The notes under the pieces were generated by a model. That model made no database searches. It was given only the letters and a program-made list of their open reading frames with translations, and was not told the origin of the DNA. From assembly GCA_031425035.1 (NCBI GenBank), contig JANPIN010000132.1:5782-69781 (forward strand): DNA of 64,000 nt, given 5' to 3'. Shown here piece after piece: positions 35,654 through 45,211 of this stretch. Numbering within the stretch: the first letter of the stretch is position 1; the number at the start of each line of letters is the position of its first letter. Made by a program: the position numbers and the translations under genes. Source of the DNA: M3007 sp031425035 (GTDB lineage: Bacteria > Bacteroidota > Bacteroidia > Chitinophagales > Saprospiraceae).

Positions 35654-36947
35654 AGCGCCACGGACCTTGCTGCTTATATTTCTAGGTGTTTTGCTCTGGC
35701 CGGTTGCCGGCATTACACAAACGAAAAAAGAGCTGGAAGACAAGCGCAAGCAACTCATTCGCGACATTCAGGTGACCGATAAACTGCTGGAAAAAACTAC
35801 CCAGACCAAAGAAGCCACTTATGACCGGTACGTGGCGCTGCAGGATCAGATCGGCAGCCGCCAAAAACTGGTCACCACCCTGTCGGATGAGATCACCCAG
35901 GCCGACAACGGCATCATGGGCAGCAACACCCAGATCGAAACGCTGAATGCCGATCTGGCCCGCATGAAAGTCGAATACGGCTACCTGGTGCGGCATGCAT
36001 TCCGGCGTAAAATGCTGACCAATCCCCTGCTTTTCCTGCTGTCTGCCGAAAACCTGAACCAGGCCTTCCGGCGCTGGATCTTTCTGCGCAAATACGATGA
36101 CTTCCGCCAAAAACAGGCGGCTTTTATTGCCGCTACCCGCCTGTCGCTCCAGCAACGGATTGCCGATCTGGCCGAAACCCGCGCTAAAAAAGCCGAGTTG
36201 CAGGGTTCCATTCAGTCGCAACAGGAAATCCTGACGCATGAGATGGAGGCTAAGAATTTGATTGTCAAGACTTTGGAAAAAGACGAGCAGCGACTAAAAA
36301 CCGAACTGAAAGAGAAAGAAAAGGCGCGTGAAGTGCTCAACCAGACCATTGAAAAAGTGATTGCTGAGGAAGTGCGCAAAAGCGTGGAAGAAGCACGTAA
36401 AGTCCGGGCTAAACCCGCCGCCCCACCACCGGTAGCCGAAAAACCCGCCGTTAAAGCGCCCCCCGTCGCCGGCAAGCCCGCTGCGCCTGCCCCGGAAGTA
36501 GCGGCCCCCGAAGTGAGGGCGGAAGATAATTTCTCCCGGGATTTTCAAATGAACCGGGGTAAACTTCCCTGGCCGGTCGAAAGCGGGTTCATTGCCCGCG
36601 GCTACGGTACTCAAAAGCACCCGACCTTGAAAAATATCGAGATCACAAATAATGGGGTAGACATTCGTACGGAGGAGTCGGCCATCGTATACGCCGTTTT
36701 TGCCGGCCGCGTAGCCGGGGTACAGTTCATTCCCGGCCATGATTACACCGTTATTATTCAGCACGGTATATTTTACACGGTCTACGCCAATCTCAGTGAA
36801 ACCAGCCTCAACAAAGACGATGTAGTGCGCGGTAAACAACCCATCGGCCGGGTGAGTAATAATGCGATTACCGGCACGACGGAACTGCACTTTGAACTCT
36901 GGAACCAGAAGGAAAGAATGAATCCGGCGCTGTGGATTAAAAAGTGA
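35598..36947 (+). CDS. EnvC-like murein hydrolase activator, degenerate LytM domain
   Basis: 449 residues. The ATG at 35598 overlaps the DUF4292 gene; residues about 22-40 are a signal segment (RTLLLIFLGVLLWPVAGITQ). A long coiled coil follows (KKELEDKRKQLIRDI to about residue 265), then an Ala/Pro/Lys linker (AAPPPVAEKP) and a C-terminal M23/LytM fold (residues about 310-449). The zinc ligands of active LytM enzymes are replaced: NNGVDI instead of H-x-x-x-D, and LHFEL instead of H-x-H. As in E. coli EnvC, it probably activates an amidase at division rather than cutting peptidoglycan itself. Confidence 0.85.
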   Translation: MFQNLFALKFRVPTNAFPKAPRTLLLIFLGVLLWPVAGITQTKKELEDKRKQLIRDIQVTDKLLEKTTQTKEATYDRYVALQDQIGSRQKLVTTLSDEITQADNGIMGSNTQIETLNADLARMKVEYGYLVRHAFRRKMLTNPLLFLLSAENLNQAFRRWIFLRKYDDFRQKQAAFIAATRLSLQQRIADLAETRAKKAELQGSIQSQQEILTHEMEAKNLIVKTLEKDEQRLKTELKEKEKAREVLNQTIEKVIAEEVRKSVEEARKVRAKPAAPPPVAEKPAVKAPPVAGKPAAPAPEVAAPEVRAEDNFSRDFQMNRGKLPWPVESGFIARGYGTQKHPTLKNIEITNNGVDIRTEESAIVYAVFAGRVAGVQFIPGHDYTVIIQHGIFYTVYANLSETSLNKDDVVRGKQPIGRVSNNAITGTTELHFELWNQKERMNPALWIKK

Positions 36948-36953
36948 ACACTA

Positions 36954-36998
36954 TAAAAAATGAGCCGCCCCGAGATGTTCGGAGCGACTCATTTTTTA
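36954..36998. terminator. Bidirectional terminator between convergent genes
   Basis: Stem AAAAATGAG-C-CGC / GCG-A-CTCATTTTT with A/T runs on both sides, serving envC (+) and the PA-domain gene (-). Confidence 0.85.
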
Positions 36999-37038
36999 TT
37001 TACAGCCAAAGGTTGAAACCTGTAGGCCGCACTTTAAT

Positions 37039-38772
37039 TTAGTGGCATACCGACACTTTACGCATGGTCACGCCTTCGCCGGCGCTCACTTGAACCAGGT
37101 AAGTACCGGAAGGCAGCGTGCTCACGTCGAACGTGGTCTGGCCGTTCTGGAAGTTTTTCAACAGTTGCGTGCTGACGAAACGACCGGTCCAGTCGATCAG
37201 GCTCACCGTCACGGCATCGTTCACTTTAGCCAGGTTGATGTCCAGACGGATCTGGTCATTGGCTGGATTTGGAGCGATCACCACTTTGGATGCATCCAGG
37301 AACGTTGGTTTTACCGATACCAGATTAGCCGGGTATCCTTCCATTTGCAGACGCTGAATGATGGCGGCACCGGAATAACCGCTGTACAGTTGGTCCAGGA
37401 AAAGTGGTGTGGTCGGGAAATTCAGGTATAATTCATCTACGGTGTTGCTGAACGCGATGTTCGAACCGGTCGTACCATTGGAACCGTTGTACAACAGCGA
37501 AATGTAGTACGGATGACGGGCTTTCAAAACCACCGGATCACCGTTCGAGAAGTCGGTCAGCGGAATCGTTATCAGGCTGTCCACTGGCTCGAGGCCGGTC
37601 ATCGTGTAAGTGCCGAAACCAGCCTGGCCGCCGGGCAGATTATCCAGGTCGGTGAAGCCGCCGGTTAGATCGATCACGCCGTCGTTGTCCGGATCGCCGT
37701 CATACAGAATAACGGTGATGTCATCGGCGCCCGTGCCGGCAATAGCGGCAGCATTGGCAATACCGAAAGTGGCAAAAGCACCTATGCCGCCGTTCGGGCC
37801 GGTCAGGCAAAGGCCGCCGGACTGCTGCTGGAAGTTGGATGCGGCAAAGACCTCCGCTGTAGAAGATACGCCCAGCGGATCGATTTTCAGGTTATCCGTA
37901 GCGAAGGTATACGGAGTGATCTGGAAAGCGCGCTTGACGGTGTCCCGTGGTTCCGTGTAGTAGCTGTTGCTGTAAGTCACATCGTAGCGACCCAGTACAG
38001 TTGGCAGGTAAGCGGGCAGGTAAACGAAGGTATCCACACCAGCTGATACGGAGGATAAAGGCGTTTGCAGAACGGTTTTTACGCCGTTCGGGTCTTTCAC
38101 CTCAGCGGTAATAACCACGTTGCTTACATCATTTACTTCCCGGTTTACAAAACGAACGCCTATGTTATTGAGCGTGTCGATTTGCGTAACCGGAGTAGCG
38201 TAGTGATAAGCGGCCACGGCATTATAAAGGCGTGGGAATACGAAACAGGTCTCTACAGTTTTACCGGCAGCCAGAGCCTCGTCAATTTTTGTGCCGATGT
38301 CCCGGCCCACCGAAATCACCGGAATGGTCACCAGATCGGCATTGGTACCCGCCGACATATACAGCGGAGTACAACCATTGTCAGCCACGTTGTCGAAGTG
38401 ATTAAGAATAATCACAGCTTCCGCGCCGGCTTGCTGGGCATAGTAAGCTTTCAGGCTGAAGTTGCAGGTTTTACGGCGAACCAGTGCCCATTTGCCGGCC
38501 AGGCTTTGGGTGATGGTGTCGCAGCCCAAGGTGTCAGATACTACGGAGCGCGCCCACTCCGGCGTACCACAAATATCCTCGGTTACCACGCCTCCAAAAA
38601 GGGCATAACCCCAGCCACATTCGCCCTGGGCATAAGTCGACGAAACACCGTCAATGGTGACCCGTAGTAAAAAACCATTGTCCTGGGTTTGTGCCTGAAG
38701 GTGTTGAACGGCAAATAACTGCACCAGGGCGAGCAGTACGATGGCAGAAAAGTGTAAGAGTTTTCGTTGCAT
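37039..38772 (-). CDS. T9SS-secreted protein with protease-associated (PA) domain, paralogue 1
   Basis: 577 residues. Signal peptide residues 1-27 (VQHLQAQ). Residues about 85-170 contain a PA domain (GKWALVRRKTCNFSLKAYYAQQAGAEAVIILNHFDN, IPVISVGRDIG). The middle is beta-rich with CARDB-like features, followed by a region with GDPDNDGVIDLTGGFTD. The C-terminus is a type A sorting domain (VVIAPNPANDQIRLDI, LPSGTYLVQVSAG). PA domains usually accompany proteases or peptide binding, but no protease domain is visible. It is a paralogue of the gene at 39145-40890, separated by a terminator, and has its own promoter box. Confidence 0.85.
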   Translation of the reverse strand: MQRKLLHFSAIVLLALVQLFAVQHLQAQTQDNGFLLRVTIDGVSSTYAQGECGWGYALFGGVVTEDICGTPEWARSVVSDTLGCDTITQSLAGKWALVRRKTCNFSLKAYYAQQAGAEAVIILNHFDNVADNGCTPLYMSAGTNADLVTIPVISVGRDIGTKIDEALAAGKTVETCFVFPRLYNAVAAYHYATPVTQIDTLNNIGVRFVNREVNDVSNVVITAEVKDPNGVKTVLQTPLSSVSAGVDTFVYLPAYLPTVLGRYDVTYSNSYYTEPRDTVKRAFQITPYTFATDNLKIDPLGVSSTAEVFAASNFQQQSGGLCLTGPNGGIGAFATFGIANAAAIAGTGADDITVILYDGDPDNDGVIDLTGGFTDLDNLPGGQAGFGTYTMTGLEPVDSLITIPLTDFSNGDPVVLKARHPYYISLLYNGSNGTTGSNIAFSNTVDELYLNFPTTPLFLDQLYSGYSGAAIIQRLQMEGYPANLVSVKPTFLDASKVVIAPNPANDQIRLDINLAKVNDAVTVSLIDWTGRFVSTQLLKNFQNGQTTFDVSTLPSGTYLVQVSAGEGVTMRKVSVCH

Positions 38773-38813
38773 AGCAAAGAATCAGTTTAAATTTTCATGA
38801 AATGTTTGATGGG

Positions 38814-38821
38814 CAAAGATA
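38814..38821 (-). promoter_or_regulatory. Predicted -7 box TATCTTTG
   Basis: Exact TAnnTTTG on the minus strand, 41 bases upstream of the PA paralogue 1 start. Confidence 0.55.
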
Positions 38822-38986
38822 GACTTTTAGTTTATTTAACAAATTAATCGCTGAAATTCTGCTATTCATCGTGCAATTACGGTTGTTCAGCCTGTTTTAG
38901 GCAAATTCGAGTGGTTTGGATAGGCTGCTGGTTAAATATTTAAATATTTTGTTAGGTAACGCAGCCCTATGATCATTTTTAAGCAA

Positions 38987-39028
38987 AAAAAATGAGTCAC
39001 CCCGTGTTTTCACGAGGTGACTCATTTA
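38987..39028 (-). terminator. Strong terminator of PA paralogue 2
   Basis: 16-bp stem AATGAGTCACC-CGTG / CACG-GGTGACTCATT with one mismatch, then eight T on the minus strand. Confidence 0.9.
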
Positions 39029-39144
39029 AAATTCGCAAGAAAGCTGTTATAGTCAGCTCAAATTAGTTAGCTCAAAGTTGGATTTCAATTATCTGATCAT
39101 CAGATTTTCAAACCAACAAACCTAGCCAAACCACTCAAAACCGC

Positions 39145-40890
39145 CTAATGGCTGACTACCACTTTGCGCATAGTCGTTCCTTCGTTGGTGCTCACCTGAA
39201 CCAGGTAGGCGCCCGGAGGCAGCGCACGTACATTAAACGTCAACTGACCGCTTTGGAAATTCTTTAGCGTCTGCGTGCTCACGAAACGGCCGGTCCTGTC
39301 GATCAGGCTAACCGTGACGATGTCATTCACCTGCGCCAGGTTGATATCGAGGCGGAACTGGTCCTGGGCAGGATTCGGTGCGACGGCCACTTTCGAAGCA
39401 TCCAGCAGCGTCGGTTTTACCGATACCAGGTTGGCCGGATAACCTTCCAGTTGTAGACGTTGAATGAGGGTCGCGCCGGCATACCCACTGTAGAGTTGAT
39501 CCAGGTAGAGTGGCGTGGTCGGGAAATTCAAATACAGTTCATCGGTGGAAGCACTAAAAGCGATGTCTTTCCCGGTTGTGCCGTTGGATCCATTATACAA
39601 CAGCGAGAGGTAGTAAGGGTGGCGCGCTTTGAGCATAATCGGACCGCCGGTCGTGAAATCAGACAATTCAATCGTGATCAGGCTGTCAACCGGTTCCAGA
39701 CCCGTCATGGTGTAAGTGCCAAAACCCACTTGTCCGCCGGGCAAATTATCTAGATCCGTGAAGCCGCCACTGAAATCGATCACGCCGTCATCGTCCGGGT
39801 CGCCGTCATACAGGATGGCGGTGATCTCATCGGCGCCGGTACCGGCAATATCCGCAGCATTCGCAATACCAAAAGTGGCGTAGCGCGCCACAGCACCGTT
39901 AGGTCCCGTAATATACAGAGAGCCGGACTGCTGCTGGAAGTTGGCGGCCACGAAGTTTTCATCCGTTGTCGCCACACCGCCCGGATCGACGGTCAGGTTA
40001 TCGCTGGCAAATGTATAAGGTGTGTGGTAGAAAGAACGAAACAGCGTATCGCGCGATTCTGTGTAAATATTATTGCTGTAAGTAACCTCGAAACGGCCCA
40101 GAATAGCCGGTGGCAGGTAAGCGGGCAGATAAACGAAGGTGTCCAGACCGGCTGCTACCTCGCCCAGCGTAGTGGTCAGGGTGGTCACGTTGCCGTTTGG
40201 CTCGCGTACGTCGGCGCGTATAATCACGTTAGAGACCGGCGCCACATCGCGGTTCACGAAACGTACGCCAATGTTGGCCAGCGTATCCACCTGACTGACC
40301 GGCGTGGCGTAGTGATAAGCGGCCACGGCATTGTACATGCGCGGGAATACGAAACAGGTCTGTACTGATTTGCCGGCATTGAGCGCCGTATTGATCAGTT
40401 CGCCGATGGTACGGCCCACGAAAATGGCAGGAATAGTAACGTCAGCGGCATGCGCGCCGCCCGACATATTGGTAATGGTACAGCCATTCTGCGTCGGATC
40501 ATTGTAGTGATTTACGATGATCACCGCATCTGCGCCGGCCTGCTGGGCATTATAGGCCTTGAGGCTGAAGTCGCAGGCGCCGCGGCGAACGAGGGCCCAC
40601 TTGCCGCTCAGGTTCTGCGAAGTGACCGTAGTATCGCAGCCCAGCGAATCGGGCCGCAGCCACTGAATCGTGCTGCAAATGTCTTCCGTCACCGAGCCAC
40701 CCCAGCCGGTAGAATAACCCCAGCCGCAATCGCCGTAGGGATATTCTGTAATCATACCGTCGATGGTAATGCGCAGGATAAACCCGTTGTCCTGGGTGCC
40801 CGCGCCTTGCGCGCTCAGGGTCTGCAGGTTAAACAGATGGAAAAGTAGCAGCAGGCAGGTAGTTGAGAAAAGTGTCTGTTTTTGGAACAT
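39145..40890 (-). CDS. T9SS-secreted protein with PA domain, paralogue 2
   Basis: 581 residues, similar to paralogue 1 along its whole length (GKWALVRRGACDFSLKAYNAQQAGADAVIIVNHYND, NFPTTPLYLDQLYSGYAG). Signal peptide residues about 1-27; type A sorting domain at the end (VAVAPNPAQDQFRLDI, LPPGAYLVQVSTN). The conserved Asp-rich block GDPDDDGVIDFSGGF could bind calcium. No catalytic domain is seen. Each copy has its own promoter and terminator, so they may be expressed independently. Confidence 0.85.
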   Translation of the reverse strand: MFQKQTLFSTTCLLLLFHLFNLQTLSAQGAGTQDNGFILRITIDGMITEYPYGDCGWGYSTGWGGSVTEDICSTIQWLRPDSLGCDTTVTSQNLSGKWALVRRGACDFSLKAYNAQQAGADAVIIVNHYNDPTQNGCTITNMSGGAHAADVTIPAIFVGRTIGELINTALNAGKSVQTCFVFPRMYNAVAAYHYATPVSQVDTLANIGVRFVNRDVAPVSNVIIRADVREPNGNVTTLTTTLGEVAAGLDTFVYLPAYLPPAILGRFEVTYSNNIYTESRDTLFRSFYHTPYTFASDNLTVDPGGVATTDENFVAANFQQQSGSLYITGPNGAVARYATFGIANAADIAGTGADEITAILYDGDPDDDGVIDFSGGFTDLDNLPGGQVGFGTYTMTGLEPVDSLITIELSDFTTGGPIMLKARHPYYLSLLYNGSNGTTGKDIAFSASTDELYLNFPTTPLYLDQLYSGYAGATLIQRLQLEGYPANLVSVKPTLLDASKVAVAPNPAQDQFRLDINLAQVNDIVTVSLIDRTGRFVSTQTLKNFQSGQLTFNVRALPPGAYLVQVSTNEGTTMRKVVVSH

Positions 40891-40931
40891 GATAAAATGT
40901 AGTTTAAAGTTTCATGAAAATGGTTGTTAAA

Positions 40932-40939
40932 CAAAGTTA
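40932..40939 (-). promoter_or_regulatory. Predicted -7 box TAACTTTG
   Basis: Exact TAnnTTTG on the minus strand, 41 bases upstream of PA paralogue 2, the same distance as in paralogue 1. Confidence 0.55.
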
Positions 40940-41104
40940 GCTGAATCACGCATATATCAAAACCGGAAAGGTCGGTTCGGCTAATCCTTGATTTTTGTGA
41001 AAAGCTTTTTCGGGCATTGGTCAGAATATTTCAATTTTACACCTCTTCCCGTTCCATCTGGCTCGGGAATCTTACTTTCACGGCTTTCACTAAACAGATT
41101 TGAC

Positions 41105-43039
41105 ATGCTAAAAAATTATACCATGCTCTTATTGGGCTGCCTGCTGGTCCAGCTGGCCGCTGCCCAAACGGTCCCACACCGGTTATTAGCCACCGTTCCG
41201 CACTTCCAGCCCCAACTTGTGGCGCCCCGGATTTACCCCTATGAAATTCTGGTACCGGGTCTGATCGATCCACACCCGCTGACGGAATCGGGGGTCAATT
41301 ACCGCGACCCCGAAGAAGCTGCCGGCATCACTCGATGGGATGCGCAGTCGTATGGTTGTATGTCGCAGCGGATTTATGCCAATCCCGCCGGCGAACCGGT
41401 CGTTAACTGGCTGTATGGCCAGGCCGACCCCAATTTCGGGGACCGCGGCACCGGCCATAATGTACGTACCGGCGGCAACTGGCCAGAGGTGAATCAGCGG
41501 GTGGAATTTGCCCGCACGGGCTTTCCGGGCGCCGTTATCCTTGGCGACGGTACCGAAGTCATCATCAGCCATAACACCGGCGTTAGCCCTTTTAAACTCT
41601 GGATGGCCCGCAAAGCCGCCGGTTCTAGCAACTGGACCGAAACATCCCTGCCGGCCCCCAATGGCGTGGCCATGCTGTGGCCTAAAGTCGCCGTCGGCGG
41701 CCCCGACAACATGACGCTGCACGTGATCGGCCTCACCGCACCGGTCGGCGGCGCTACTTTCGGTACCGTTTATCAGGGACTGAACGGCCATATTCTGTAC
41801 TACCGTTCCACGAACGGCGGTCTGAGCTGGGATCAGCAGAACGTCATTATTCCCGGACTGGATAACAGCCGCTACGATGGTTTTTCCGCCGATTCCTACA
41901 CCATCGATGCGCGTGGCAACGGGGTGGCGATCGCCGCTTTCCCCGACTGGAATGATGTGCGGGTGTTCAAATCAACGGATAACGGCGGCACCTGGTCGAA
42001 TTTGCAGGTGCTTGATTTTCCGGATGTACTGGAGAACTACCAGCCGGCGCCCGGTATTTCCTACACTGTCGCCGACGTGCCGCTGGATACGCTGGCGCCC
42101 GATTCATTGGCCATTCGGACCAACGACGGTTTCGGCGCCGTACTGATCGATGCCAGCCAGCAGGTACACGTTTGGTTCGGCCGCATGTACGTGATCGATA
42201 ACGTTTTTACCGACTCTACATCCAGCGTTTATCCCGGAACGAACGGCTTGTTTTACTGGAATGAAAGCCACGGCGCGAACAACCTGGACATCATTACCGG
42301 CGCACTGGACTATAATGGCAATGACGCCATCGATATTTCCTCGCTGACTGATATTGCCCGCTATGGCAACGGTAATATTTCGAGTTTCCCGACCGCCGGC
42401 GAGGATGCGGACGGCAATATTTACCTGGTGTACGCGGCGCTGGATGAGCGTTATCGCGACGGTTCGGCGAATGACCAGTTTTATCGCCGTTTATACGCCA
42501 TGAAAACCACGGATGGCGGCAATCAATGGGGAGAGGTGAAAGAACTTTCCGTGCCGCCCTATGTCGAGGCGGATCTGGCGCCTTACCTGGAATGCGTGTA
42601 TCCAATTGTGCCGCGCCACGTGGGCAATCAACTCTGGGTGCTCTATCAGCAGGATTATATAGCCGGCTCCAATGTGTGGGGTAACAACCACGGGGCGGGC
42701 GACAACACCATTGTTTTTGTCGCGGTGGATAAAGATTCGATCCCCGATGCGCTGGTGGGCACCTTCGAGCCGGCTAAAGCGGATGCCGGTTTCGATTTGC
42801 GTTTGAGCCCCAATCCGGCTTCCGGCACGACGGTATTATCTGCTCAGTTAAGTGGTACCTCTTCAGCCCGCGTGGAAGTGTTCGATCTGCTGGGACGTCC
42901 GGTGCAGCAACTGGCGCTCGGTATGTTGAGCGGCCGGCAATCGGTGAATTTGTCGCTGCAGCCATTGCCCGCCGGTACTTACTGGGTGCGGGTCACGGAA
43001 GGAGCGCGTTTTGGAATAACCAAGTTGCAGGTGCAATAA
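41105..43039 (+). CDS. T9SS-secreted sialidase/BNR-like beta-propeller protein
   Basis: 644 residues from the ATG at 41105; the upstream extension to 40988 is not protein-like. Signal peptide residues 1-20 (QLAAAQ). BNR/Asp-box motifs recur (STNGGLSWDQ, STDNGGTWSN, TTDGGNQWGE), as in the six-bladed propellers of exo-sialidases. The catalytic Arg triad and Asp of true sialidases cannot be confirmed by eye. The end is a type A sorting domain (LRLSPNPASGTTVLSA, LPAGTYWVRV). It is predicted to be exported to the surface; ligand or activity unknown. Confidence 0.8.
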   Translation: MLKNYTMLLLGCLLVQLAAAQTVPHRLLATVPHFQPQLVAPRIYPYEILVPGLIDPHPLTESGVNYRDPEEAAGITRWDAQSYGCMSQRIYANPAGEPVVNWLYGQADPNFGDRGTGHNVRTGGNWPEVNQRVEFARTGFPGAVILGDGTEVIISHNTGVSPFKLWMARKAAGSSNWTETSLPAPNGVAMLWPKVAVGGPDNMTLHVIGLTAPVGGATFGTVYQGLNGHILYYRSTNGGLSWDQQNVIIPGLDNSRYDGFSADSYTIDARGNGVAIAAFPDWNDVRVFKSTDNGGTWSNLQVLDFPDVLENYQPAPGISYTVADVPLDTLAPDSLAIRTNDGFGAVLIDASQQVHVWFGRMYVIDNVFTDSTSSVYPGTNGLFYWNESHGANNLDIITGALDYNGNDAIDISSLTDIARYGNGNISSFPTAGEDADGNIYLVYAALDERYRDGSANDQFYRRLYAMKTTDGGNQWGEVKELSVPPYVEADLAPYLECVYPIVPRHVGNQLWVLYQQDYIAGSNVWGNNHGAGDNTIVFVAVDKDSIPDALVGTFEPAKADAGFDLRLSPNPASGTTVLSAQLSGTSSARVEVFDLLGRPVQQLALGMLSGRQSVNLSLQPLPAGTYWVRVTEGARFGITKLQVQ

Positions 43040-43407
43040 GAGGGATTACACTTAATAAGCACACCATGTTTTATAATTTAACCACAGCGAGCACCAAGAG
43101 CACCAAGAGCACCAAGTTGCGTTACTCTACGCTCTGTGTTCCTGGTGTTCTCTGTGGTTAAATAATTTTTATTTGTTCTATTAATGCCTCGTACTTGTGG
43201 GATCATTATGTTGTTTTTTCCAGTAAAATAACCCCGCATCTCGCCCACCTTTTAATTTTAACAGGTAAGCCGTTAATAAAAACCAAACTACCTCGTTAAA
43301 CCATCTTTTAATCCGGCAGTCCTACCCACAGCATTCGTCTTTGCTGCTATTGCCTTTCCTCAAACGGCTGCACTGTAACCGATTCCTTCACTTATCAATC
43401 ATCCAAG
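43040..43407. other. 368-base spacer with no gene
   Basis: Apart from the inverted repeat at 43077-43163 I see only AT-rich leader before the DUF1800 gene. Confidence 0.6.
43077..43163. repeat. Inverted repeat with (GAGCACCAA)3 units
   Basis: Left arm TTTAACCACAG followed by three 9-base GAGCACCAA-type units; right arm CCTGGTGTTCTCTGTGGTTAAA. The arms can form a long imperfect hairpin. Resembles the 'accacagagaacacc' repeats I recall from many Bacteroidota genomes. Confidence 0.85.
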
Positions 43408-45063
43408 ATGGCATCACTTTCCCCGCTTTCGGGCGTGTTGGGCCGCCGCCGGGCCGCGCATTTGCTGCGGCGTACCAGCTATCGTTACACCAAAGCCAAG
43501 GTGGACGAACTGGCCGGCCAAACGGCTGCTCAGGCTTTGCCCACCCTGTTGCAACTTTATCCCTTTCAGGTGGACCAGCCGCACTACGACGATCCGACGA
43601 CCCAGGGCACCAACGAAAACCTGACCTGGTGTCTGCCCTATGGCATTGTACCGACGGTCGAAGATTTCAAGCTGCGCCGCAGTGTGGTCAGCTGGTGGCT
43701 CAACGAGGCCGTGCACGATGCCGGTATTGGCCACAAAATGACCCTGTTCGTCCATCAGTACCTGGTTACCGACATCCTGTCGTTCGGAACCGCCCACTTT
43801 TTCGATTATCTGGGGCTACTGCGCTGGGGCGCGCTGGGCAATTTCAAGAAACTGGCCACCAAAATGGTGCTCGACAACTGTATGCTGCGTTATTTGAACA
43901 ATCAGCAAAACAGTAAAAATAGCCCCAATGAAAACTTCGCCCGCGAGTTTTTTGAACTTTTTACCATCGGAAAAGGCCTGCAGATCGGTCCGGGCGACTA
44001 TACGAATTATACCGAAGACGATATTGTGCAGGCCGCCCGGGTCTTCACCGGCTTTCGCACCCAGGGTGCGCGCAACCTTTTTGATGCAGAAACCGGATTG
44101 CCGAACGGCGCACCGAAAATAAATAACCACGATACGGGAAACAAAACGTTCAGCGATAAATTCCAGGGCGCTACGATCACCGGCGCTACGACAGCGGTGG
44201 GTATGCTGCAGGAACTGGACGATTTCGTCGCGATGGTATTCGCCCAGCCGGAAACGGCTAAAAATCTCTGCCGGCGTTTGTACCGTTTTTTCGTCAACCG
44301 CAACATCAGCGCCGAAATTGAAAGCGATGTGATAGCGCCCCTGGCCCTTACCCTGACCGCCAGTAATTTTGAAGTAAAACCGGTGCTGGAACAACTGCTC
44401 CAAAGCCAGCATTTCTTCGATGAGGACGATTCGGACAACACGAACGAGATCGTGGGCGGCATCATTAAATCGCCGCTGGAACTGGCCCTGCAAGCCATCA
44501 CTTTTTTCGACGTGCCCATACCCGATCCGATCACGAACACCGTGGATCATTACACCTTCTTTTATGGCGCCGCCGTGCAGGACCGTATGCTCACGCTGGC
44601 CAATATGCAGTTGTTTTTCCCCACCGACGTAGCCGGTTACCCGGGGTTTTACCACGAGCCGGAAGTCCATCGCCTGTGGTTCAATTCCAGTACCATCATT
44701 GCGCGCTACAAGGTGCCCGCCATGCTGCTGAGCGGGAAATTCACCATTGGCGGACAACAAAATGTATCCTTCCGTACCAAGCTGGACATCGCGCCCTGGA
44801 TCAAAAACAGCGGCAACATCACCGATCCAACCGACGCTTTCGTGCTGGTCAGCGATCTGCTCGACTATTTACTGCCCGAAGCGCCCAGTGCCGAACGCTT
44901 CGACTACTTCTTCTTAAATGTGTTTTTGACCAACCTGCCACCCGCCGATTGGACCTACGACTGGCAGGACTACCTGAGCACCGGCAACGACGATAACGTG
45001 AAAATTCCCCTGGAACGACTCATCAACGCTATTATGTTCTCGCCGGAGTACCAGTTGTTTTAA
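43408..45063 (+). CDS. DUF1800 family protein
   Basis: 551 residues. Family blocks are visible: RRRAAHLLRRTSYRYTKAKVDELAG at the N-terminus, KMTLFVHQYLVT, NFAREFFELFTIGKG, YTEDDIVQAARVFTGFR, LCRRLYRFFVNRNIS and a C-terminal DYLSTGNDDNVKIPLERLINAIMFSPEYQL. No signal peptide is obvious, as is common in this family. DUF1800 and DUF1501 genes typically sit side by side, as here, and their products are thought to act together in the envelope or as secreted factors; function unknown. A heptamer arm begins 1 base after the stop codon. Confidence 0.9.
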   Translation: MASLSPLSGVLGRRRAAHLLRRTSYRYTKAKVDELAGQTAAQALPTLLQLYPFQVDQPHYDDPTTQGTNENLTWCLPYGIVPTVEDFKLRRSVVSWWLNEAVHDAGIGHKMTLFVHQYLVTDILSFGTAHFFDYLGLLRWGALGNFKKLATKMVLDNCMLRYLNNQQNSKNSPNENFAREFFELFTIGKGLQIGPGDYTNYTEDDIVQAARVFTGFRTQGARNLFDAETGLPNGAPKINNHDTGNKTFSDKFQGATITGATTAVGMLQELDDFVAMVFAQPETAKNLCRRLYRFFVNRNISAEIESDVIAPLALTLTASNFEVKPVLEQLLQSQHFFDEDDSDNTNEIVGGIIKSPLELALQAITFFDVPIPDPITNTVDHYTFFYGAAVQDRMLTLANMQLFFPTDVAGYPGFYHEPEVHRLWFNSSTIIARYKVPAMLLSGKFTIGGQQNVSFRTKLDIAPWIKNSGNITDPTDAFVLVSDLLDYLLPEAPSAERFDYFFLNVFLTNLPPADWTYDWQDYLSTGNDDNVKIPLERLINAIMFSPEYQLF

Positions 45064-45064
45064 G

Positions 45065-45179
45065 TTGGTTATCGGTGTATTGGTTATTGGGGGGAATAAG
45101 GATCATCCAAAGTGTCATGAAGATCCTCATTACTCCAGCATCAAATCCTATTAACCAATAACCACTAACCAATAACCAA
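45065..45179. repeat. TTGGTTA heptamer inverted arms between DUF1800 and DUF1501 genes
   Basis: Left arm TTGGTTATCGGTGTATTGG... (45065-45090), right arm (45155-45179) whose complement reads TTGGTTA, TTGGTTA, GTGGTTA, TTGG. The arms begin 1 base after one stop and end about 30 bases before the next start, leaving a 64-base loop. Confidence 0.95.
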
Positions 45180-45211
45180 GTAGTGTTTTGCACATTATCA
45201 ATTCAATGCAG

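Larger units (their letters stand above)
38773..39144. other. 372-base spacer between PA-domain paralogues
   Basis: AT-rich. Contains the promoter box at 38814-38821 and the terminator at 38987-39028; nothing coding. Confidence 0.6.

Noticed and set aside
35598..36947. Active M23 endopeptidase
   Set aside because: The H-x-x-x-D and H-x-H zinc motifs are not intact.
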